Of a DNA stretch of 15,271 nucleotides, positions 7,735-14,189 are shown piece by piece. Positions within the stretch are counted from its first letter, which is position 1, and each line of letters starts with the position of its first letter. The stretch is from contig JAZOML010000046.1 in assembly GCA_045653945.1 (NCBI GenBank), forward strand, positions 1 through 15,271. Direction: 5' to 3'. A model generated the notes under the pieces. The model was given only the letters and a program-made list of their open reading frames with translations. It did not search any database and was not told the origin of the DNA. Source of the stretch: SIG673 sp045653945 (lineage in GTDB: Bacteria; Bacillota; Clostridia; Oscillospirales; CAG-272). The translations under genes were made by a program, and so were the position numbers.

Positions 7735-10700
7735 ATGAAAAAAAGAATATTTGTTTTATTTTTGATTGTAGTCTCAATTCTGGCGCTTTCTTCTTGTTCG
7801 ATAGCAAACAAAAAGGTTGAAAGTCTTCAGATATTGAGCGGTGCGCCTGCCGAAGTGCAAATAGGCGATACCCCTGATTTTTCAGATCTCAAGGTCAAGG
7901 TTACATATAATGACGGCGAGACCAAAGAAGTAGGCTACTCAGACGTAACTATCAGTTCTATTGATACCTCAAAGGTAGGAAAAATAGAGTATACTGTAAG
8001 TTATGAGGGTGGCTCTGTTACAACAACGATTAACGTCAAGTCATCATCTGACGGCCCAAGTATAACCGACGTTACTCTTGCAAGCATAACCTATTTGTCA
8101 GGAATTCAGACAACGTTCTATGAGGGCGCAGATTTCCACCTGACAGACCTAAAGGTTACCGCACACTATTCGGACGGTTTAACTAAAACGGTTACCTCCG
8201 ATAAGCTTACTGTGATACAAAACATAGACCCCGACACCGTAGGCGAACAAACACTTATTGTTGAGTACCTGGGCAAAAGATGTGAAATCAAAATCAACGT
8301 ACTCAAGAAAGCTCCCTCAAAATTTACTTTCCAGCTTAATAGCTTCGATAAGCAAATTCTTGTGGGCGGCACACTAGATACCTCTGCTATCACAGGTGTC
8401 CTTCATTACAACAACTCCACCATCGAAAACATTTCAAACTCTGATATCACCTTCTCTACTGTTGATACTGCTACAACAGGCACAAAAACTCTCGTAGGTA
8501 CATATAACGGTATGAGCGCAAAGTGTAACATTGAGGTTGTCGGTGTACAATCCATAGACTTCTCGGGCTTCGAACGATCTATTAAATTTAACGAAACGCT
8601 CGACCTTTCTAACCTCATAGCAACCGTAACCGCTACTAACGGCAAATCCTACACTATTCCTGCGGATAAAATAACCGTAGATAAGACGAAATTCGACCAG
8701 ACTCTTAACCCTCTTGACGGCGTTCACGAAAAGACCACAAAAATAGCGTTCAGCTACTACGGTTCTTCGAAGGAATACAACATCACCGTCTATGCTGACC
8801 GCACAGACGCAGAGTTAATCAAGCTTGAATACGTATCAGGACTTGATAAGCAGATTTTCGTAACCGAGCCCTTTAACGGCTCCGGCATAAAAGCTAAGGC
8901 AAGCTTCACCTTCGGATATACCGAGATACTTACGATTGAAAGCCTTACGCTTGACGGTTCTGTTAACAATGCTGAAATAGGCTCTTATCCCCTTACCTAT
9001 TCTTATACCGATACCGAAAATGGTATAACCAAGAGCTTTACGGTTAATATTGAGGTTATAGAGCCCAGCATTTCGGGACTTCTGCTTAGCGAAACAAATC
9101 TTGGATATCTAATAAAGGGAGAGACTCTTGATACCTCAAATATCACTGCATATCTCTATTATGAGTACGGCTCAACAAAGGACTCCGTTGAAAATGACGA
9201 ACTCGTTTTCTCTGAAATAGATTCTACCGTAACAGGCCAGACTACTATTACCGTTACTCACCCTGAATCAGGTATGACTGCAACTGCAACGATCACTGTT
9301 GTAGAAATAGCAAGTGTTGAATTTACTGGAATCAATAACAGCTATAGATTAAACACTACTTTTGATACCTCTAAAATAAAAGTAACTATTACTGATACTA
9401 ACGGTAATATACACGAGCGTAGCTTTAACGCCAACGTAACACTCCCCACTCTCACTCTTGATATCACCAAATCAGAGGAAACCAAGGAGTACGTTTTCAC
9501 CTACTGTGGCGTTGAATTCAAGAAAGATATTGAGGTCTACGCTGAGTTTGAGGATGCAGAGCTCATAAACATTGAATATAACGGCGCTCTAACCGTATTC
9601 AAGGGAGATGCTATTGTCGTTTCCGTAAAAGCAAACTACACTTACGGCTTTACAAAGATTTATTCAACGGAAGACGGTGTAACTACTTCCGACTTCACCT
9701 CGGCTTCTCTTGGTGATTATGAGCTTACAGTTACCTATATGGATAAAACCGACACTGTAACCGTTTCGGTAATAATGCCTAAGGTTACCGATATCGTTGT
9801 TAACTCCGCTCCCTACGGTATCAAGGGAGAAGCTTATAACTTCAACAAGATTAACCTTACTCTTTATCTTGAAAACGGTAAAACGGTAGAGTCAGAGCTT
9901 GAAAATCTCGTAGATTACGGTATAACCGCAAATCTTGACGTTACAGTAGCGGGTAATAAAACTCTTACTATTACTGCAAACGGAGTGAGCGAAACTAAGC
10001 AAATCACCGTTTACGAAATAGAAAAGATTGTTATCAACACCGATAATTTCAAAAATATTGTTCAGCTTGGCAGCACATTCTCCACCGAAGGACTTGGTAA
10101 GATTTACGTTTACCTCGTTGGTATGCAGGAGCCCACTATCAGAGAAGTAACCGAGTTTACTCACAACGTGGATACCTCTGTTACGGGCAATGACTATACG
10201 ATTACCACTACTTATCTCGGTATTGTATCCGAGCCTGTAAAGGTAACTGTTGCAGACCAGAACTTCATCATCACCGGCGTTGCAGACCCTGCAAGCATCG
10301 TTGCTTGGAAGAATAAAACCTATTCTTCTAAATTCCTTGATTCAGGATACTACTACTTCGTTGGCGATGACAACCCCTTCAAATATGAATTGAACTTCCA
10401 AATGTTCGATATTATCAACGAAGTTCCAGAACTAAAAGGACTTAAGTACGTAAGTAAGTCAACTGTTACACTTGACGGTGTAGAGGTCGGCGAGGAGTAC
10501 GTAAAAATCGATGAGGTTAACCACACCTTCGATTTTACCGAAAATGCTATAGGTAAAAACTTTATTATTACTACGGCTCACAAGGATTATCCCGATTACG
10601 TAACCTCTATTCATATAACTGTTGTTGATGCTTATAACATAAGCGAAAACAATGCTATTGAGCTTAACCTGTTGACTAACTACAATGCTGAATTAGGTAA

Positions 10701-12198
10701 TTCCGGCAAAACTATGCTCACACTGCTTCATCCCTTCCTTGCATCTAACAACGTAGCAGGAATTGAAAATATGTCTTATGAGCAGTACACAGAATACGTA
10801 AACAGTATCAACGGAATCGTAATACACAGTAATCTTATACTTAACCAATCTGACTTCCCTTCTGAATACTTCTTTACCGCAAAAGATGGCACTAAGTATA
10901 TATGGGACCACCAGTCAATCTTCTACCGTGTATTTACAGAGTCTAAGTCTGCTGACTCAGCTACCGAGGTATTCAATCTCTACGGTAACTATTTCACTAT
11001 CGTTTCTAACAACATCCCAACCGTTGCGCTTAAGGGTACCATCGATGTAAACGGCGTTGCTTCAAACGACGACAACGAAATTTCTTCCTCTGAGCTTATA
11101 AGAATAAATGCTTCCGGCACTCTACTCGACAACGTAAGCACTTTCTACTCGGATAAATACGTATGCAACATATATGCTCTCGGATTCCACGACAACGACC
11201 CGTCAGTACCCGTACAAAGTGAGCTTGCAGCTATCCGTTCCAAGCTTGGTATAATGGCTATAAAGGTTGCTCACGCTACCTACAATTTGAATGCAGTTAA
11301 CATCGAGGCGTACTTCTCTGCTTTAATGGCAGAATACGACGACCTTACCGTTAATTTGAATTACTGTACCTTCTACAATTCTTGGAACAACCATATTTCC
11401 ACTTGGTCTTCAAACATTCTTGACCAAAATGACAATGATGATTACGACGGAAGTATACACGAAGGATATAGACCTATCACTGTAAACATTAACAAATCCT
11501 TTATTAGTAAGTGCGGCGGCCCTGTTATTATGTCTATGTGTAAGAATCCCACATCGGAGTTTAATACCAAAGCAGGAAGCAAATCCATAATAAAAATTGA
11601 TAACGAAAGCACCGTATTCTCTTATGTCAAGGGAGATGAGTCTTGGTTTAAATCATACGGCGCAACAAATATTTTAGAAAAGGCTAAACAGTGGAATTTA
11701 CTGTTTGAATCATTCACACCAAAATCATCATTCGAAATAAATATTGGCGGCGATAAGTTCTTTAATTTGATAGCACTTAATATGGATGCTGATTTCAATC
11801 CCTTATCTATGTCAAATATCACATCGGATATTGACGGTACTGTAACCATCGGGGATAAAATACTCCTTGATATGGACGATACCTATGGAAGCTACGGACA
11901 CAACGGTATCGTTGATGCAATTCATGCCGCTGCTCAGGGTCAACCAGCAATGCCTCCTATATTTGTCAGCGACGTTGGTGGTGCAAGCTATACCGACGAT
12001 AGCAACCTGTTCATAGCAGATCTTCCCGATTACAATGATGCTATGGATAAAGCAGCAGCTCTTACCGGCGAATATCTATCCGGCTATCTCTACAACCTTG
12101 GTTTCCTCTTTGGATTCAACGAGGAGCCTCTTGAAAAAGAGCCCACTATTGCAGACTGCACAGTGGTTAGAATTACCGAGCCACACGGCATAAACTAA
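7735..12198 (+). CDS. Giant lipoprotein with about ten Ig-like repeats and a beta-helix-like C-terminus
   Basis: A 1487-residue surface protein. The signal peptide ends in the lipobox LSSC, and Cys21 should be lipidated. Residues 28-839 contain about ten modules of 70-80 residues (starting near 28, 116, 197, 271, 361, 446, 527, 609, 685 and 762). Each has a D-x-S/T-x-I/L-x-V-x-x-x-Y-x-x-G core and ends in a T/K-x-x-I-x-V strand, the pattern of bacterial Ig-like group 3 (Big_3) domains. Residues 840-970 form a further beta-rich linker. Residues 970-1487 match no family I recognise. The stretch 1080-1290 has short hydrophobic strands with Asn-rich turns (LYGNYFTIV, ITVNINKSFISKCGGPVIM), as in right-handed beta-helix proteins. 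A GGAGGT site (7721-7726) lies 8 nt upstream. It is the last gene of the operon. It may be an adhesin, a glycan-binding protein or a structural surface protein. No catalytic motif is clear. Confidence 0.92.
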   Translation: MKKRIFVLFLIVVSILALSSCSIANKKVESLQILSGAPAEVQIGDTPDFSDLKVKVTYNDGETKEVGYSDVTISSIDTSKVGKIEYTVSYEGGSVTTTINVKSSSDGPSITDVTLASITYLSGIQTTFYEGADFHLTDLKVTAHYSDGLTKTVTSDKLTVIQNIDPDTVGEQTLIVEYLGKRCEIKINVLKKAPSKFTFQLNSFDKQILVGGTLDTSAITGVLHYNNSTIENISNSDITFSTVDTATTGTKTLVGTYNGMSAKCNIEVVGVQSIDFSGFERSIKFNETLDLSNLIATVTATNGKSYTIPADKITVDKTKFDQTLNPLDGVHEKTTKIAFSYYGSSKEYNITVYADRTDAELIKLEYVSGLDKQIFVTEPFNGSGIKAKASFTFGYTEILTIESLTLDGSVNNAEIGSYPLTYSYTDTENGITKSFTVNIEVIEPSISGLLLSETNLGYLIKGETLDTSNITAYLYYEYGSTKDSVENDELVFSEIDSTVTGQTTITVTHPESGMTATATITVVEIASVEFTGINNSYRLNTTFDTSKIKVTITDTNGNIHERSFNANVTLPTLTLDITKSEETKEYVFTYCGVEFKKDIEVYAEFEDAELINIEYNGALTVFKGDAIVVSVKANYTYGFTKIYSTEDGVTTSDFTSASLGDYELTVTYMDKTDTVTVSVIMPKVTDIVVNSAPYGIKGEAYNFNKINLTLYLENGKTVESELENLVDYGITANLDVTVAGNKTLTITANGVSETKQITVYEIEKIVINTDNFKNIVQLGSTFSTEGLGKIYVYLVGMQEPTIREVTEFTHNVDTSVTGNDYTITTTYLGIVSEPVKVTVADQNFIITGVADPASIVAWKNKTYSSKFLDSGYYYFVGDDNPFKYELNFQMFDIINEVPELKGLKYVSKSTVTLDGVEVGEEYVKIDEVNHTFDFTENAIGKNFIITTAHKDYPDYVTSIHITVVDAYNISENNAIELNLLTNYNAELGNSGKTMLTLLHPFLASNNVAGIENMSYEQYTEYVNSINGIVIHSNLILNQSDFPSEYFFTAKDGTKYIWDHQSIFYRVFTESKSADSATEVFNLYGNYFTIVSNNIPTVALKGTIDVNGVASNDDNEISSSELIRINASGTLLDNVSTFYSDKYVCNIYALGFHDNDPSVPVQSELAAIRSKLGIMAIKVAHATYNLNAVNIEAYFSALMAEYDDLTVNLNYCTFYNSWNNHISTWSSNILDQNDNDDYDGSIHEGYRPITVNINKSFISKCGGPVIMSMCKNPTSEFNTKAGSKSIIKIDNESTVFSYVKGDESWFKSYGATNILEKAKQWNLLFESFTPKSSFEINIGGDKFFNLIALNMDADFNPLSMSNITSDIDGTVTIGDKILLDMDDTYGSYGHNGIVDAIHAAAQGQPAMPPIFVSDVGGASYTDDSNLFIADLPDYNDAMDKAAALTGEYLSGYLYNLGFLFGFNEEPLEKEPTIADCTVVRITEPHGIN

Positions 12199-12252
12199 TC
12201 TATTCGGTTTTCCTAACCGAAATCAAACACTAAGCATAAGCTTAGTAAATAA

Positions 12253-12296
12253 AAAAGCGACAGCTTTTTACCGAAAGGTATTTAGCTGTCGCTTTT
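12253..12296 (+). terminator. Intrinsic terminator of the ABC/Ig-lipoprotein operon
   Basis: The perfect 13-bp arms AAAAGCGACAGCT (12253-12265) and AGCTGTCGCTTTT (12284-12296) enclose a small inner hairpin, TACC-GAAA-GGTA. The A run before the left arm means it could also work on the minus strand. Two weaker hairpins lie between the stop codon and this stem (arms 12203-12209/12215-12221 and 12230-12235/12240-12245). Confidence 0.92.
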
Positions 12297-12309
12297 AACT
12301 TATATCAAG

Positions 12310-12441
12310 TCAAACCGCAGAGGTCCGAATTGGCAGGATTCCGCCTTCGGCGGAATAGGTCCCGACGCGCCTTACGGCGCTCGGACTCTAACTTAGGAGG
12401 GCGGGACGCACTAAAGTCCACTCCGTGACGAAAAAGAACAG
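12310..12441. repeat. 132-nt direct repeat, copy 1
   Basis: It is identical in length to the copy at 12523-12654, with 7 substitutions and no indels. An outer stem GTCCGA (12323-12328) and TCGGAC (12381-12386) encloses two hairpins: ATTCCGCC/GGCGGAAT (12338-12345 with 12349-12356) and GCGCC-TTAC-GGCGC (12367-12380). Together they make a three-way junction. The end runs into AAAAAGAACAG and a decayed relative of the tRNA terminator (CACCC-GATT-GGGTG at 12444-12457). I see no gene in it. Confidence 0.9.
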
Positions 12442-12522
12442 GACACCCGATTGGGTGGGTGAAATCGGGTTATCTGCCATTCGGGTTTATTGTTTTATTA
12501 GACCTACACACATTGATTAAAA

Positions 12523-12654
12523 TCAAACCGCATAGGTCCGAATTGGCAGGATTCCGCCTTTGGCGGAATAGGTACCGACGCGCCTTACGGCGCTCGGACT
12601 CTAACTTAGGAGGGTAGGACGCACTAAAGTCCACTTCGTAACGAAAAAGAACAG
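12523..12654. repeat. 132-nt direct repeat, copy 2
   Basis: The second copy starts 213 nt after the first. The paired positions of the three-way junction are unchanged between copies. One of the differences falls in a hairpin loop (TTC versus TTT) and the rest outside the stems. Its right end overlaps the intact terminator of the tRNA cluster. The stretch 12458-12522 between the copies holds an 8-bp inverted repeat (12445-12452 with 12463-12470) and nothing else I can name. Confidence 0.9.
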
Positions 12655-12681
12655 ACTCCCGATTGGGTGTCTGTTCTTTTT
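12644..12681 (-). terminator. Terminator of the tRNA cluster
   Basis: AAAAAGAACAGAC (12644-12656) pairs perfectly with its complement at 12669-12681. An inner CCC-GATT-GGG is separated by one T-T mismatch. On the minus strand it starts at the last base of the initiator tRNA CCA end and finishes in five U residues. It is symmetrical enough to act on both strands. Confidence 0.88.
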
Positions 12682-12759
12682 GGTTGCGGGGAGGGGATTT
12701 GAACCTCCTGACCTCCGGGTTATGAGCCCGACGAGCTAACCGAGCTGCTCTACCCCGCG
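12681..12759 (-). tRNA. Initiator tRNA-fMet (CAT) with one extra base in the T arm
   Basis: The anticodon CAT is at 12722-12724. The C1-A72 mismatch at the end of the acceptor stem, three consecutive G-C pairs next to the anticodon loop (GGG-CTCATAA-CCC) and A11-U24 identify an initiator tRNA. The CCA end is encoded. The T arm reads AGGAGG-TTCAAAT-CCCCT, so the 5' strand is one base too long. Either an A is bulged from a perfect 5-bp stem, or the variable loop has six bases and the stem has an A-C mismatch. Confidence 0.93.
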
Positions 12760-12777
12760 ATATTAACTTTGTGGCTT

Positions 12778-12865
12778 TGGTGCCGGAGACCGGAATCGAA
12801 CCGGCACGAGGGATTAGCTCGCGGGATTTTAAGTCCCGTGCGTCTGCCAGTTCCGCCACTCCGGC
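12778..12865 (-). tRNA. tRNA-Leu (TAA)
   Basis: An 88-nt class II tRNA including an encoded CCA. The acceptor stem GCCGGAG/CTCCGGC is perfect. The anticodon loop CTTAAAA gives anticodon TAA (12829-12831). A long variable arm (CGAGCTAATCCCTCG) and a normal T arm (CCGG-TTCGATT-CCGG) are present. It is followed 18 nt later by the initiator tRNA on the same transcript. Confidence 0.97.
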
Positions 12866-12900
12866 ATTCTCATACACCGTATGACTTTGCCACGCTAATT

Positions 12901-12929
12901 ATTATAGCATATATTTTAGCGTTTGTCAA
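12901..12929 (-). promoter_or_regulatory. Consensus sigma-A promoter of the tRNA cluster
   Basis: On the minus strand a perfect TTGACA (12924-12929) and a perfect TATAAT (12901-12906) lie 17 nt apart, about 35 nt before the 5' end of tRNA-Leu. Confidence 0.93.
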
Positions 12930-12956
12930 CCCCTATTTTTCACTTTTTTCAGTTTT

Positions 12957-13274
12957 TTACTTCTCATCGCTTATCGCCGCAAGAATTTTCTTTTTCGCCT
13001 TCTCCCAAATCTCAATTCTTTTAAGCTCTTTTACTACCGCATTATGTCTTTCGGGATAGCCCTTGATAAGGTCTTTTCGTAAATTTATCTGATAGTCAAG
13101 CGCCGCTGCGATTGCCATTTTTTCGTTATCGCTGTTAGACATTCTGAAAGAAAACGCCTGCGTCGCCCTCGCTCTTTCAAGGTACACTCTATGCTTTTCC
13201 TCAAGACTGAGTGGCGAGGTCATTCCGATTGCCTCGTACACTGCATAGTATTCCTTTCTCGTCCATCTTTGCAT
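12957..13274 (-). CDS. Small hypothetical protein, 105 aa
   Basis: I do not recognise this protein. It is soluble and mostly charged helix: the N-terminus MQRWTRKEYYAVYEAIG is followed by LSLEEKHRVYLERARATQAF, a polar SNSDNEK turn, and a lysine-rich helix near the C-terminus (VKELKRIEIWEKAKKKI). There is no signal peptide, membrane segment or Cys/His metal motif. A strong promoter (13311-13339) starts transcription near 13304, so the upstream in-frame ATG at 13361 cannot be used and the start is set at 13272-13274. The site GGGAAG upstream is only moderate. The gene stands alone between the tRNA promoter and the divergent ZIP gene. The strong promoter argues for a real gene. Confidence 0.72.
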   Translation of the reverse strand: MQRWTRKEYYAVYEAIGMTSPLSLEEKHRVYLERARATQAFSFRMSNSDNEKMAIAAALDYQINLRKDLIKGYPERHNAVVKELKRIEIWEKAKKKILAAISDEK

Positions 13275-13310
13275 TGTGTCTTCCCTACCATTATATGTTA
13301 CTTTCTTAAA

Positions 13311-13339
13311 ATTATACACACAAAACGCATTTTTGTCAA
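13311..13339 (-). promoter_or_regulatory. Consensus sigma-A promoter of the 105-aa gene
   Basis: On the minus strand a perfect TTGACA (13334-13339) and a perfect TATAAT (13311-13316) are separated by 17 nt. Confidence 0.9.
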
Positions 13340-13387
13340 GGCGCGTTACCTTTGCATACAATATAATAAAAAAACAAAGGTAGAGTT

Positions 13388-14155
13388 ATGCTTACGGATA
13401 TAATTAAAATTATTTTGATACCGTTTCTTGGAACTTTTATAGGCTCGGCTTGTGTATTTTTTGTTGGCAAATCCTGTAACGCCCTGCTTTGCAAGTCAAT
13501 GAACGGCTTTGCGGCAGGGGTTATGATAGCCTCGGCGGTGTGGAGCCTTATAATCCCCTCGATAGAACTTGCACAGGACGGCTTTTTGCCACCGTTTATC
13601 GTCGCCGCCATTGGACTTTGGCTTGGGATAATCTTCTTTTTTGCGCTCGACAAAATTCTCGCAAAAATCAGTTCAATCACACCCACAAAGCCTCAAAACG
13701 GCAATTTACTCACGTTACTTGCTATCATAATACACAATTTTCCCGAGGGTATGGCACTTGGTGTTATGTGCGCAGCATACCTTACAGGCGAGCCGCTTGT
13801 TTCACTGTCGGGAATACTCGCACTTGCTCTTGGCATCGGAGTACAAAATCTCCCCGAGGGCGCTATTATCTCTTTGCCGATTTATATTGACGGAAAAAGC
13901 CGCACGTATGCGTTTTTTATAGGCATAGTATCGGCTATAACCGAGACGCTCGGCAGTATTTTAATGATTCTCGCTGCCCCTCTCGTAATTCCGATACTGC
14001 CGTATATGATGTGCTTTGCGGCAGGAGCTATGATTTACGTGGTTATCAGTGAGCTTTGCCCTGAAATCTCCGAGGGCAAATACACCGACGTCGCGACTCT
14101 TATGTTTTGTATAGGTTTTTCCCTGATGATGATACTTGACGTGGCACTGGGTTAA
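13388..14155 (+). CDS. ZIP-family divalent metal transporter (GufA-like)
   Basis: A 255-residue inner-membrane protein with about eight TM segments, expected to import Zn(II) or a related divalent metal. The two ZIP metal-site helices are plain: HNFPEGMALG (residues 116-125, TM4) and QNLPEGA (153-159, TM5). The second has Gln where ZupT-type proteins have His, as in the GufA branch of the family. SELCPE near residues 221-226 matches the conserved acidic TM region before the last helix. The loop between TM3 and TM4 (about residues 93-106) is short and lacks the His-rich stretch of many ZIPs. AAAGG (13376-13380) lies 7 nt before the ATG. A TATAAT at 13362-13367 could be its -10 box, but no good -35 goes with it. 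The gene is divergent from the 105-aa gene. Confidence 0.92.
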   Translation: MLTDIIKIILIPFLGTFIGSACVFFVGKSCNALLCKSMNGFAAGVMIASAVWSLIIPSIELAQDGFLPPFIVAAIGLWLGIIFFFALDKILAKISSITPTKPQNGNLLTLLAIIIHNFPEGMALGVMCAAYLTGEPLVSLSGILALALGIGVQNLPEGAIISLPIYIDGKSRTYAFFIGIVSAITETLGSILMILAAPLVIPILPYMMCFAAGAMIYVVISELCPEISEGKYTDVATLMFCIGFSLMMILDVALG

Positions 14156-14189
14156 AAACGGACTGATTCAACTGAATCAGTCCGTTTTT
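14154..14189. terminator. Bidirectional terminator between converging genes
   Basis: AAAAACGGACTGATTC (14154-14169) pairs perfectly with GAATCAGTCCGTTTTT (14174-14189). It has A and U runs on both sides, so it can serve the ZIP gene (plus) and the gene at 14177-15271 (minus). The TAA stop of the ZIP gene overlaps the first bases, and the TGA stop of the minus-strand gene lies inside the stem. Confidence 0.93.

Noticed and set aside
12310..12654. CRISPR array
   Set aside because: There are only two 132-nt copies with one unrelated 81-nt interval, no short repeat-spacer rhythm and no cas genes.
12470..12877. A 135-codon minus-strand reading frame
   Set aside because: It runs through both tRNA genes, their terminator and repeat copy 2. 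The apparent protein is a translation of structured RNA sequence and has no plausible start signal.
12893..12921. CGCTAA...TTAGCG inverted repeat around the tRNA -10 box as an operator
   Set aside because: The arms are only 6 bp and AT-rich around an AT-rich promoter. Regulation of a tRNA promoter by such a site is unlikely without more evidence.
13275..13361. Upstream ATG for the 105-aa gene
   Set aside because: It lies before the promoter at 13311-13339.
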